From a virus: a stretch of 27,815 bases of DNA. The stretch's first letter is position 1; every line of letters starts with the position of its first letter. Below the pieces are notes generated by a model. The model did not search any database, was not told the origin of the DNA, and saw only the letters and a list, made by a program, of their open reading frames with translations. Shown piece by piece: positions 6,463-14,356 of the stretch. The DNA lies in IMG/VR virus record IMGVR_UViG_3300024301_001681, positions 1 through 27,815 of that record. One strand, given 5' to 3'. Made by a program: the position numbers and the translations under genes.

Positions 6463-7448
6463 TAGTCACAGATTTCTTCGTCAGGATATTCCTCACAAAA
6501 ATCAGCTTTTGTCCAAGCACGATATTCTATGTCATCATTGGATTGTAGTGTAGTTACTCTGGGTCTCACACCTTCAGGTAAATCTTCAGGATTGTTATCC
6601 CATCTTGCTGAGGCTTCTTCGCCTATTGCTCCCTCGAACGGACAAGGAGTACCAGCCATTCTCATGGCATTCCAAACTCTTTCATCTTGGCACATGAGAG
6701 ACACAGCGGCAACCTTCATTCCCATATCATAAAGAGTTTTACTTAATTTAATTCTTTCACAGTTTTCATCTCTCACTGCCTTACCACCCGACACACCAAA
6801 TATTTGTGTCTGTACTGCGCCACTGATACCTGTTGTACATAGGTCTTGAGAGTAAGAACTTCCTATACTAGGTGCAATTGCACTGGGAGGGGGAGACTTA
6901 ATTGTAGTCTCTGATCGATTGATGTTTTCGTTTCTGTTTGTATTCTCATTTGAAGTTGTTACATTGGAATCAGACCTAGATTCGCTGAAGTTGTTGTTAG
7001 TATTATTATTAGTATTGTTTGATGTACTAGTATTGGTATTGTTACTTGTAGTGTTGTTATTAATATTCTGATTCACATTTGAATTAGAATTGGTTGTGCT
7101 ATTAATAGTTGTGTTGTTCACATTGTTGTTATTGTTGTTATTTGTATTGTTACTACTAATAACTGTGTTGTTATTATTGGTATTGGTACTTACATTGGTG
7201 TTGAAGTTGTTATTGGTATTGGTACTTACATTGGTGTTGAAGTTGTTATTGGTATTGGTGCTGGTACTTGTATTCACATTGGTGTTTGTGTTAAGATTAG
7301 TGTTGGTATTTGTAGAGGTACTGGTAGAGTCTACCGTACTTGTTGTAGTAGTGTTATTATTAATATTTGTGGTCGAATCACTTGAATCTTGGGCAAATGC
7401 CGGAAGACTCAAGATAACAAAGCATAACGAAAGAAGTGACTTATTCAT
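6462..7448 (-). CDS. Secreted Asn/Thr/Ser-rich repeat protein with conserved Cys-containing C-domain
   Basis: A 328-residue protein. I chose the ATG at 7448 because AGGAGA lies 4 bases upstream and the protein then begins with a clean signal peptide (MNKSLLSLCFVILSLPAFA, cut before QDS); an in-frame start at 7481 would bury it. Residues about 20-180 are almost only Asn, Thr and Ser with some Val and Phe, including a 12-residue repeat (STNTNNNFNTNV). After a proline-rich hinge (SPPPSAIAPS) comes an ordered domain with six Cys (DLCTTGISGAVQTQ, DENCERIKLSKTLYDMGMK, LMCQDERVW, GTPCPFEGAIG) and an acidic end. It is first in the leftward block, behind a late-type promoter. Probably an exported, surface-exposed or virion protein; function unknown. 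Confidence 0.85.
   Translation of the reverse strand: MNKSLLSLCFVILSLPAFAQDSSDSTTNINNNTTTTSTVDSTSTSTNTNTNLNTNTNVNTSTSTNTNNNFNTNVSTNTNNNFNTNVSTNTNNNNTVISSNNTNNNNNNNVNNTTINSTTNSNSNVNQNINNNTTSNNTNTSTSNNTNNNTNNNFSESRSDSNVTTSNENTNRNENINRSETTIKSPPPSAIAPSIGSSYSQDLCTTGISGAVQTQIFGVSGGKAVRDENCERIKLSKTLYDMGMKVAAVSLMCQDERVWNAMRMAGTPCPFEGAIGEEASARWDNNPEDLPEGVRPRVTTLQSNDDIEYRAWTKADFCEEYPDEEICD
7176..7259 (-). repeat. Tandem 36-bp coding repeat in the Asn-rich gene
   Basis: Two identical 36-bp units (7176-7211 and 7212-7247) and the first 12 bases of a third (7248-7259). Each encodes 12 residues of the STNTNNNFNTNV type. The perfect identity suggests recent slippage or recombination, and copy number may vary between relatives. 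Confidence 0.9.
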
Positions 7449-7496
7449 CTTCTCTCCTAGCTTGCGATTGTAAAGAACCAAATGATCAAAAAAAGA

Positions 7497-7525
7497 TTGA
7501 CATTTGGCTTAGGACTAACTATACT
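7497..7525 (+). promoter_or_regulatory. Sigma70-type promoter, rightward
   Basis: TTGACA at 7497-7502, a 17-base spacer, and TATACT at 7520-7525. The predicted start near 7532 gives a leader of about 24 bases containing AAGGAG (7542-7547), ahead of the TTG-initiated gene at 7556. Confidence 0.8.
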
Positions 7526-7531
7526 GTAACT

Positions 7532-7539
7532 TATTTATA
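7532..7539 (-). promoter_or_regulatory. T4-late-type promoter, leftward
   Basis: The + strand reads TATTTATA, giving an exact TATAAATA on the - strand. With T4-like geometry, transcription starts near 7526 and leaves about 78 bases before the Asn-rich gene. The element overlaps the predicted start of the opposing rightward transcript. The position in a divergent gap makes it more credible than intragenic matches. Confidence 0.6.
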
Positions 7540-7555
7540 AGAAGGAGATTCTGCT

Positions 7556-7858
7556 TTGGGATTAATTTATACCTATAATCGCAGTAAGCGAAAAAAGTCT
7601 AAGAAAAAAAATGTTGAGGTTTATGCGAAATATAAACCCAAAAAGTTTACTCCCTTGCCTATCATGGAAACCCCTTACCGAAGAGAAACTCCTCACTACC
7701 CCAGTGTTGAAACTAATTCGCCTGTAGTCTGTGCTAGACCCGAAAGACAACAGTATACAGGAACACTAGTTAAAGGAATTGCTACAATGCACAAATCTAA
7801 TGCTGTTCCTATCATTGACGAACAACAGGCTAAAGACATCTCCCGTATGCGAAGATAA
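7556..7858 (+). CDS. Conserved small basic phage protein
   Basis: A 100-residue protein started by TTG at 7556, supported by AAGGAG 8 bases upstream and a promoter before it. The N-terminal 35 residues are very basic (GLIYTYNRSKRKKSKKKN). The C-terminus carries GIATMHKSNAVPIIDEQQ and ends SRMRR. I recall similar termini in small hypothetical proteins of marine T4-like phages, but have not checked this. No enzymatic motif. The basic N-terminus suggests nucleic-acid or virion association. Function unknown. Confidence 0.75.
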   Translation: MGLIYTYNRSKRKKSKKKNVEVYAKYKPKKFTPLPIMETPYRRETPHYPSVETNSPVVCARPERQQYTGTLVKGIATMHKSNAVPIIDEQQAKDISRMRR

Positions 7859-7861
7859 ATA
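7854..7861 (+). promoter_or_regulatory. Late-type promoter before the desaturase operon
   Basis: GATAAATA overlaps the stop of the preceding gene, matching the cyanophage-style late motif NATAAATA. The predicted start near 7867 lies about 10 bases before AAGGAG (7877-7882), a sensible spacing for the genes that follow. Confidence 0.5.
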
Positions 7862-7892
7862 GTCTTTTTAATATGGAAGGAGATTATGGAAG

Positions 7893-8195
7893 TTGAAGAG
7901 AAAAACTTTAACAGTCATGCTTATGTCAATATTTTTCTGGGCATGGCCCGTAAGACTTATAACTAAAAAGAACAACTGCTATTTCTGGACACTGGAGCAA
8001 CTCATAATGCACGGCGGCAGTGCAGAGTGGTATCCATCTAAACGATGGGCTGGTTATCATGTAGTTTGGGTAAGACCTGATGGGCAAAAGTTTGAATATA
8101 CACTTCCACGAATGGCTAAAAATACTCCATGGTGGGGACTTTTGTTTTATACTGGTGAAGTTAGACGCTTCAGGTCCTTCAGGAAAGACCAATGA
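7893..8195 (+). CDS. Hypothetical protein, N-terminal hydrophobic segment
   Basis: A 100-residue frame read from TTG 7893, about 10 bases after AAGGAG. The N-terminus is hydrophobic after a short basic start (KRKTLTVMLMSIFFWAWPVRL), giving a membrane anchor or signal-like segment. The rest is rich in Trp and aromatic residues (AEWYPSKRWAGYHVVWVRPDG). An ATG at 7886 sits closer to the ribosome binding site but opens another frame of only 26 codons, so start choice is unsettled. It joins the desaturase gene by an ATGA overlap, suggesting a membrane-linked accessory. Unknown function. Confidence 0.6.
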   Translation: MKRKTLTVMLMSIFFWAWPVRLITKKNNCYFWTLEQLIMHGGSAEWYPSKRWAGYHVVWVRPDGQKFEYTLPRMAKNTPWWGLLFYTGEVRRFRSFRKDQ

Positions 8196-8899
8196 ATCTA
8201 CCTTACTATCTTTTAGCTGGTCAGTTAGTTGCTATGACCAGTGTTTTCACAATGATACCCTATGCGACTCCTTTTGAGTGGCTTATAACTCTTATTGTCT
8301 ATTTTTGTATTATGACATTTGGCATCTCAATGGGATATCATAGATATTTTTCTCATAAGATGTTCAAGTGTCCTGTTTGGTTTGAATATGTTATGTTGTT
8401 TTTTGCACATCTAATGATGGTAGGTCCTGTAATTGTTTGGGTTGCGAATCATAGGCAACATCATAGATTTACTGACACAGAAAATGATCCACATTCACCT
8501 AAACATAAAGGATATTTTTATTCTTACTTCTTACAAGTTATAACGAAGATAGAGTTTAAATATGTTAGAGACTTGTTAAAAGTAAATAGATATAGAATGC
8601 AAGTTAAATACTACTGGCATGTACTGTTTGCTTGGGCAGGCGTTTTACTATTAATTGACCCTTTTGCAATCGTTTATGCTTGGCTAGCACCTGCAGGTCT
8701 TGCAAAGATTATAGGATCGCTTGTATTTTCTTACTCGCATCGTAGTGGTGAACCTCACGATGACTGGTTAGTGGGAATGCTTACATTTGGCGAAGGCTTT
8801 CATAGACAACACCATGACAAACCTTCTAAAGTAGTTTGGCACAATCATGACATAACAGGAATGATGATAAAGGCAATAGACAGAAATGTTAAAACATAA
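8192..8899 (+). CDS. Fatty acid (acyl-CoA type) desaturase
   Basis: A 235-residue integral membrane di-iron desaturase that would introduce a double bond into an acyl chain. All three histidine boxes are present: H50-RYFS-H55, H87-RQ-HH91 and H204-RQ-HH208 in GEGFHRQHHD. Hydrophobic segments at about 8-45, 63-84 and 140-180 match the delta-9 acyl-CoA/acyl-lipid desaturase topology. The protein is shorter than cellular members (usually about 280-320), mostly through short termini. It overlaps the preceding gene (ATGA) and the following oxygenase, so it is part of the tailoring operon. It may change membrane fluidity in the infected cell, or desaturate an acyl chain of the cassette's product. 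It needs host electron donors. Confidence 0.92.
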   Translation: MNLPYYLLAGQLVAMTSVFTMIPYATPFEWLITLIVYFCIMTFGISMGYHRYFSHKMFKCPVWFEYVMLFFAHLMMVGPVIVWVANHRQHHRFTDTENDPHSPKHKGYFYSYFLQVITKIEFKYVRDLLKVNRYRMQVKYYWHVLFAWAGVLLLIDPFAIVYAWLAPAGLAKIIGSLVFSYSHRSGEPHDDWLVGMLTFGEGFHRQHHDKPSKVVWHNHDITGMMIKAIDRNVKT

Positions 8900-9575
8900 A
8901 AAATTTGAATATCCAGCAATTGCAGAGTTGCCAATTGAGCCTGATCTAAATTTGATTCGAGAATTTATGAATGCTCACCAAGACAAGTGGCAAGATAATT
9001 ATAAAGCACATGAAGGACTATGTACTGCTAACGGAAAACTGGCAGATGTGAGCTATGGTAGTGTGGATCACATTACATTGACTGCACCTAACTTCAAAGC
9101 AGACGATGCACCGAAGACAGATTCGTTTGATGAGTTTAGTGCAAAAAATAAAATACGAAAGGATAACATACACCCATATATGGATGAGTATAACTGGTCT
9201 ACTCCTTTGGACTTTTACAAAGACTCAGACCTACATAAACACTTGACTTCTCTTTTTAAATCATCTATAATTAGAGTAAGAATTTCTCGCTCTCAACCAG
9301 GATTTGAGTTGCCTCCACATATAGATTATAATACGACTTATGCAGTCAGATTCATTATTCCTATACAGGGTAACACAGGCGTAATAAACAAGTTTTGGTA
9401 TAAGGGCGAAGAAATAGAGTATGAGATGAAAGAAGGTAGGGCATACTTTCTTAATGTTGGATACAAACACGCCGTCTATCATAATGGTAGTGAGCCTAGA
9501 TACTATTTGTTAGGCACTCTTGGCGGACAAGAGGATATAGAATGTTTGAGGTTAGAGAATATCACTGGACAATGA
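8886..9575 (+). CDS. 2-oxoglutarate/Fe(II) oxygenase, Asp/Asn beta-hydroxylase-like
   Basis: A 229-residue protein with the facial triad of 2OG oxygenases: His145-Ile-Asp147 (PPHIDYNT), distal His195 (YKHAVYHN) and Arg205 (SEPRYYLLG), which would bind 2-oxoglutarate. The spacing and the strand RFIIPIQGNTG between them resemble the aspartyl/asparaginyl hydroxylase-like group. The first 110 residues are specific to this protein. It overlaps the desaturase by 14 bases and the GNAT gene by 34. It would hydroxylate or oxidise an acyl, amino or sugar substrate made by the cassette. The substrate cannot be read from the sequence. Confidence 0.85.
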   Translation: MLKHKKFEYPAIAELPIEPDLNLIREFMNAHQDKWQDNYKAHEGLCTANGKLADVSYGSVDHITLTAPNFKADDAPKTDSFDEFSAKNKIRKDNIHPYMDEYNWSTPLDFYKDSDLHKHLTSLFKSSIIRVRISRSQPGFELPPHIDYNTTYAVRFIIPIQGNTGVINKFWYKGEEIEYEMKEGRAYFLNVGYKHAVYHNGSEPRYYLLGTLGGQEDIECLRLENITGQ

Positions 9576-10111
9576 GATGTGCTGTCGAGGACTTTCGACA
9601 AAAAACAGTTTTAGAAGGTAACGATGCTCTCCCACTGCACAAATATAATCCAGACTTTTTAGATGGTCAAAGTTTTTATGTTGTGGGAGAAAATGAGATA
9701 GCATCTCTTGCAGTATTAGAGCAAGACCATTATGCTACAGAAGATGACAGAGTTTTAAGAGCATGTAGATTTCATACTTTAAAAAAATATCGCAATCATG
9801 CTTTAGGAACTAAGTTGCTTCTGCCGTCTATGATTGAGTGGGCATCAAAGCGTGATTATGATTGTGTCTATTGGACACATGATGTTAATAACCGAGCATT
9901 GAATGCAATATATCAAAAGAAAAAGAATCCAGGACATTATAGTCATTTAAAAGATGACAAGTTTTGGAACAAATTACAATTTGATGATAGATGGTTATTT
10001 CAAGTAGATCCTAAAAGTGATTTGTTGCAGTATGTGTATTATATACCATTAAAAGATAACTATAAAATGAAACCTAAAAAATGCGTGGTGTGGAATGAAT
10101 ATAAAACCTGA
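9542..10111 (+). CDS. GNAT-family N-acetyltransferase
   Basis: A 189-residue protein with a GNAT core. ACRFHTLKKYRNHALGTKLL (about 74-93) contains the acetyl-CoA pyrophosphate loop R84-N-H-A-L-G-T90, followed by the helix LLPSMIEWASKRDYD and a strand, then NNRALNAIYQKKK (116-128) matching the conserved Asn/Tyr region. It overlaps both neighbours by 34 and 17 bases. It would transfer an acyl group to an amine on a sugar, amino acid or protein. The C-terminal 60 residues are extra to the minimal fold and may select the substrate. Confidence 0.8.
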   Translation: MFEVREYHWTMRCAVEDFRQKTVLEGNDALPLHKYNPDFLDGQSFYVVGENEIASLAVLEQDHYATEDDRVLRACRFHTLKKYRNHALGTKLLLPSMIEWASKRDYDCVYWTHDVNNRALNAIYQKKKNPGHYSHLKDDKFWNKLQFDDRWLFQVDPKSDLLQYVYYIPLKDNYKMKPKKCVVWNEYKT

Positions 10112-10721
10112 AACATTAGAAAGTTGGATTAAATTTATTAGATTTCACTCTGATTTGGCTGAATCATATATGGATTGTTTTTGGCTGAGTCAATTAAAAA
10201 GCAAAGAACATTTGTTAGATGCATTAGATGAAATAGCGACTTGCAATCGTGACCCTAATTTAGGAAATGTTTTTATCTTCGGTGGTTGGTATGGCGTAAC
10301 CTCTCAACTTATAATGGATTCTCTTGATTTTACATATGAGTCTATACACAGCATTGATATTAATCCTGTTTGTTCTTGGGTCTTTAGTGATGTTATAAAA
10401 GCTCCTAACACCTATGCTGTAACTGCTAATTGTGCTGATTACAAATACCCTCGACCTCCTAATATTGTTATCAATACTGTAACGGAGCACCTTACACAAT
10501 CAGATTATGACTCTTGGTGGAATAACATTCCTATAGGAACAGAATTCATTTTGCAGGGCAACGATTATTTTGAGCATCATCAACACATTAGATGTGCTAA
10601 AAATATGGATGAATTTTTAGCTATAAATAAAGTTACAGAATATCACGACAAACTAACTTGGTCTTTTTCTGGGCCTGATGATAAATTATATAATCGCTTT
10701 ATGGTATGGGGCAGTAAATGA
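10095..10721 (+). CDS. Class I SAM-dependent methyltransferase-like protein
   Basis: A 208-residue protein with a Rossmann-type SAM site: NVFIFGGWYGVTSQL (58-72) as motif I, and SIHSIDINPVCSW (83-95) with acidic residues after strand 2. IVINTVTEHL (about 125-134) would be strand 4. The usual GxGxG is relaxed to GGWYG, so the SAM assignment rests on overall layout. It overlaps the GNAT gene by 17 bases and the radical SAM gene by ATGA. It probably methylates the cassette product; target unknown. Confidence 0.72.
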   Translation: MNIKPETLESWIKFIRFHSDLAESYMDCFWLSQLKSKEHLLDALDEIATCNRDPNLGNVFIFGGWYGVTSQLIMDSLDFTYESIHSIDINPVCSWVFSDVIKAPNTYAVTANCADYKYPRPPNIVINTVTEHLTQSDYDSWWNNIPIGTEFILQGNDYFEHHQHIRCAKNMDEFLAINKVTEYHDKLTWSFSGPDDKLYNRFMVWGSK

Positions 10722-12133
10722 ATGAAGAGATAATGACAAGAGCCTTTGCGCTCCGTGATAAAATGGACACGGAAATCAGTCCTACTTTCTGTCTCGCTAA
10801 ATGGCATCACACACAATTATATTTACAAACAGGAATGACACATTCTTGTTATCATCCTGCACCACATAAAATTCCTCTTCTAAATTTAGATGACAATCCA
10901 GCACAACTGCACAATACACCACATAAAAAAGAAGAACGAAAACAAATGCTCAATGGTGAGAAGTGTGTTGGGTGTAAGTATTGTTGGAATGTTGAAGAGC
11001 TGGGAAGAGACTATGTATCAGATCGTGTAATTCGTTCAGGTAGTTTGTACACACCTGAAAGAGTGGAAGAAATTAAAACTAAGCCGTGGGACTTTGATGT
11101 AAACCCAGACTACATTGAAATTTCATTTAGCAATGAATGCAACTTTAAGTGCGGGTATTGTCACCCTAATTCTTCAAGTAGATTGGCGCAGGAAGTTAAA
11201 AAGTTTGGTCCGTACGACATGGTGAAAAATCACACTTTACAAACTGATCCTAAAGATATTATTCCTCTAGAAGAACAAAATCCTTATGTTGATGCATTTT
11301 GGAAGTGGTGGCCCGAGCTTTCTAAAACTCTGAATATTCTTCGTATCACAGGCGGAGAACCTCTGTTACACAAATCAACATATAGGGTGTTTGAAGAATT
11401 GAAACAAAACCCCAAACCTCATATGGAGATTAATGTAAATACAAACTTAGGCGTTCAAAATCGCCGTGTTGTAAAACTCGCTGAGTCAGTAAATGAATTA
11501 AGAAGAGAAAATAAAATTAAAGACTTTGCTTTATATACAAGCATTGATTGTTGGAATAAGAGAGCAGAATATATTCGTACTGGTCTTGATTTAGAATTGT
11601 GGGAAAATAATCTTGATACCTATGCAAATATTGCAAAAACTCCCGTGACACTAATGATTACATTTAATGCACTTACGGTTACAACATTTAAATCTTTACT
11701 TGAAAAAATACTAGAGTGGAGACAGAAATACCAAGGCATTATTATACCTAGCAGTAATAAACATGATACGGGAAGAACAATTAGATTCGATACTCCTTAT
11801 CTTAAAGAGCCTCTGCACTACGATATGAATATATTGCCTAAGCCTGAATTCATGCCTTACATGACTGAGTGTTTGTCTTTTATTTTTGAAAATGTAGATG
11901 ACGATGATCCTACAATGTTTCAAACAATGGAGTATGAGAAGTTTCGCCGTGTACATGATTATATGGAAAACACTTTATACGATGAAGACAAATTAGTTGA
12001 AGGCTGGACAGATTTCTACAATTGGTTTAATGAGTACGACCGTAGAAGAAACACAAATTTTTTGGAGACATTCCCAGAATATGAAGATTTTTATAACTGG
12101 TGTGGCGGGATTTCTAGGAAGTCATCTCGCTGA
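10718..12133 (+). CDS. Radical SAM protein, twitch-domain type
   Basis: A 471-residue radical SAM enzyme. The 4Fe-4S motif is Cys141-x3-Cys145-x2-Cys148 (SNECNFKCGYCHP), and TGGEPLLHK at 211-219 is the SAM-binding GGE motif. The N-terminal 100 residues hold a second Cys pattern (TFCLAKWHHTQLY, then CVGCKYCWNVEELG) of the kind seen in twitch-type radical SAM proteins, where an extra cluster may bind. The C-terminal 120 residues are acidic and aromatic. It sits between the methyltransferase and epimerase genes, overlapping both. It would modify a sugar or peptide radically (epimerisation, dehydrogenation or C-methylation); the reaction is undetermined. Confidence 0.88.
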   Translation: MNEEIMTRAFALRDKMDTEISPTFCLAKWHHTQLYLQTGMTHSCYHPAPHKIPLLNLDDNPAQLHNTPHKKEERKQMLNGEKCVGCKYCWNVEELGRDYVSDRVIRSGSLYTPERVEEIKTKPWDFDVNPDYIEISFSNECNFKCGYCHPNSSSRLAQEVKKFGPYDMVKNHTLQTDPKDIIPLEEQNPYVDAFWKWWPELSKTLNILRITGGEPLLHKSTYRVFEELKQNPKPHMEINVNTNLGVQNRRVVKLAESVNELRRENKIKDFALYTSIDCWNKRAEYIRTGLDLELWENNLDTYANIAKTPVTLMITFNALTVTTFKSLLEKILEWRQKYQGIIIPSSNKHDTGRTIRFDTPYLKEPLHYDMNILPKPEFMPYMTECLSFIFENVDDDDPTMFQTMEYEKFRRVHDYMENTLYDEDKLVEGWTDFYNWFNEYDRRRNTNFLETFPEYEDFYNWCGGISRKSSR

Positions 12134-13082
12134 TAGATTTATTGAGCTAGGGCACAAAGTTGCTGGAAACGATAATCTTATAGGTGGTTACAGAGACAAT
12201 GTAAATCCACAAGTATTGTTTTATGATGTTGATTGCAGAGATCGAATTCTCATGGCATCTATCATGCAAGGATACGACATTGTTGTACATTGTGCGGCAA
12301 CTGCACACGAAGGGCTGTCTGTATTCAGTCCCTCTTTTATCACAAAGAATATTTACGAGGCTTCAGTGTCTACAATTTCTGCTAGTATATCAGCAGATGT
12401 AAAAAGATTTGTTTTTTGTAGTAGTATGGCTAGATACGGAGAACAAGAAGCCCCCTTCACTGAAGAGATGCCAACTGCACCTGTAGATCCTTATGGTATT
12501 GCTAAAGTTGCGGCTGAACAAACTCTAAAGGCTTTATGCGAGGTTCATGGTATGGAATGGAACATTGCTGTTCCTCATAATATCATTGGGCCTAGACAGC
12601 GTTATGATGACCCTTACAGAAATGTTTTAAGCATCATGGCTAACAGAAATCTCAGAGGTTTGCCTTCATACATATATGGAGACGGCGAACAACAAAGATG
12701 TTTTTCTTATGTAGGCGATTGTATTAATTGTTTAGAGAAACTTGCGCTTGATGAAAGTATCACGCATGAAGTAGTAAATATAGGTCCTGATGAAAATCCA
12801 GTGACTATTAATGAGACTGCTAAAATGGTGGCTGATGTATGCGGAGTAAATCACAAACCAATCCATGTGCCTGATAGACCTAAAGAAGTTAAGTATGCAA
12901 CATGTTCTAGTGACAAAGCTAGAAAAATTTTAGGCTACGAAACAAAGACATCATTGTTAGATGCTATAAAAGAAACAGTTGAATATATTAGAGAAAAAGA
13001 ACCTAAAGAGTTTGATTATTCATTTGGTCTTGAAATACAAAATGATAAAACTCCGATTACTTGGAACAAAAGATTACTATGA
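12081..13082 (+). CDS. NAD-dependent sugar epimerase/dehydratase (extended SDR)
   Basis: A 333-residue extended short-chain dehydrogenase. I start it at ATG 12081, where the protein begins directly with the first beta strand (MKIFITGVAGFLGSHLADRF); an in-frame TTG at 11997 would add 28 unlikely residues. The NAD loop is GVAGFLG (7-13), and the catalytic set is Ser114/115 with Tyr138-x3-Lys142 (PYGIAKVAAEQ). NIIGPRQRYDDPYRNV is the usual substrate-loop region of UDP-glucose 4-epimerase relatives. It overlaps the radical SAM gene by 53 bases and the next gene by ATGA. It interconverts or dehydrates an NDP-sugar; substrate not readable. Confidence 0.9.
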   Translation: MKIFITGVAGFLGSHLADRFIELGHKVAGNDNLIGGYRDNVNPQVLFYDVDCRDRILMASIMQGYDIVVHCAATAHEGLSVFSPSFITKNIYEASVSTISASISADVKRFVFCSSMARYGEQEAPFTEEMPTAPVDPYGIAKVAAEQTLKALCEVHGMEWNIAVPHNIIGPRQRYDDPYRNVLSIMANRNLRGLPSYIYGDGEQQRCFSYVGDCINCLEKLALDESITHEVVNIGPDENPVTINETAKMVADVCGVNHKPIHVPDRPKEVKYATCSSDKARKILGYETKTSLLDAIKETVEYIREKEPKEFDYSFGLEIQNDKTPITWNKRLL

Positions 13083-14356
13083 AGCAATTTAATTTGTATT
13101 TTGACTCACACCCCTTTCATTATATAGAAGGTGGAAATGACCCCACATTGTTATCAAATCTTATTAATAGTAAAGCCGTTACAAAAGGCGGCAACAATGT
13201 ATATGGAACTGCGCCTGTTGCAAATGAAGGATGGGAAAATCAATATGGCGTAGAGACTTGTGGTGTAAGAGATGACCACTTTGCTATATGTGTGGGTGTG
13301 AGTACAAATCCAGATGATTGGGCTGGCTGGCTGCCTGGGCAAAAACCTTTTACTAGATATTTAACTGAAGTACAAAAAAGACAAATGCAAGCAAGAAAAT
13401 GTCTTCTTGTTTTAGATTCTTCTTTAGAAGGATATCACGATGAAAAACTTTGGCCCTGGTTTCATCAAGTTATGGCTGAATCAAACCTTCCTATTGATTG
13501 TTTAGTTTTTATTACGGGTAACTATATTGCAAGTGAGCAATACGATGCTTGGTGTAAAGAAAATAATATTACTGTCAAGTTAAAGGTTATAGGACATTGT
13601 CATTTTGAGAAGGCTGTGGGTTCTAAATTTATTCACGGCTTAGCAGGACCACTATCTGTCAACAAACACATTGATTATAAAGGAAATAACGAAACACTTA
13701 CTTTTAATGTATTACAAAAAAGACCTAGACTACATAGGTGTTGGTTTTATTCTACATTGAAATATGAGGGATTTTTAACTAAAGGAATTTTCAGTATGCA
13801 GAAAATCCCATTTGACCACCCAGATGACTATGAGATTGAGGGTAAAAAATATAGTTATGATTTAGATTTTATTCGGAGTGAACTTCCCTGGGGACCTCGC
13901 AATGACGAACACTCTGATTCGTTTTATATTGAGAGATTTAATTATGATGAGTGTTTGAAAACTTGGGTTACGGTTGTGAGTGAAGCATCTTTCTTTGATA
14001 GTGACAACACTAGATTTGTAAGTGAAAAAACATTTAAAGCAATTGCATCACGAAGCCCGTTTATAATTTTTGGAAATCGTGGAAGTTTGCAAACATTGAA
14101 GGAACTAGGATACAAAACATTTGACCGCTGGTGGGACGAGAGTTATGATGACTTACCTACTTGGGAAAGATATGATGCGATCATTAAAACAATGCATGAT
14201 ATTCATGCTATAGAAGATAAGATGGCTATGTTTTCAGAAATGCGGGAAGTGCTAGATTATAATTTTTACAATTTAATGAAGAACTCTTCGCAGCCTAATG
14301 TAAGTTGGAGAGAATTTACTAATTATTACATGGAGTATTTTAATGATGTCGCCTGA
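13079..14356 (+). CDS. Glycosyltransferase-like protein
   Basis: A 425-residue protein started at ATG 13079 in an ATGA overlap with the epimerase; an in-frame TTG at 13061 is less likely. The C-terminal half holds a block I associate with phage and bacterial glycosyltransferase-like proteins: LQKRPRLHRCWF, then RFVSEKTFKAIASRSPFIIF, then LKELGYKTFDRWWDESYD. The second glycosyltransferase-like gene (15193-16329) carries the same series, so the two are distant paralogues. No membrane segment. It would transfer a sugar onto a glycan, lipid or virion protein. The family assignment is from motif resemblance; donor and acceptor are unknown. Confidence 0.7.
   Translation: MKQFNLYFDSHPFHYIEGGNDPTLLSNLINSKAVTKGGNNVYGTAPVANEGWENQYGVETCGVRDDHFAICVGVSTNPDDWAGWLPGQKPFTRYLTEVQKRQMQARKCLLVLDSSLEGYHDEKLWPWFHQVMAESNLPIDCLVFITGNYIASEQYDAWCKENNITVKLKVIGHCHFEKAVGSKFIHGLAGPLSVNKHIDYKGNNETLTFNVLQKRPRLHRCWFYSTLKYEGFLTKGIFSMQKIPFDHPDDYEIEGKKYSYDLDFIRSELPWGPRNDEHSDSFYIERFNYDECLKTWVTVVSEASFFDSDNTRFVSEKTFKAIASRSPFIIFGNRGSLQTLKELGYKTFDRWWDESYDDLPTWERYDAIIKTMHDIHAIEDKMAMFSEMREVLDYNFYNLMKNSSQPNVSWREFTNYYMEYFNDVA

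Noticed and set aside
7176-7259. CRISPR-like repeat array
   Set aside because: The 36-bp units are directly tandem without spacers and lie in frame within a gene.
7090-7473. Rightward frame of 127 residues, very Leu/Val-rich, looking like a multi-pass membrane protein
   Set aside because: It is the antisense of the Asn/Thr codon repeats of the leftward secreted protein; no ribosome binding site or promoter fits.
10622-10629. Exact TATAAATA as a late promoter
   Set aside because: Inside the methyltransferase gene with no nearby gap; several exact copies are expected by chance in DNA this AT-rich.
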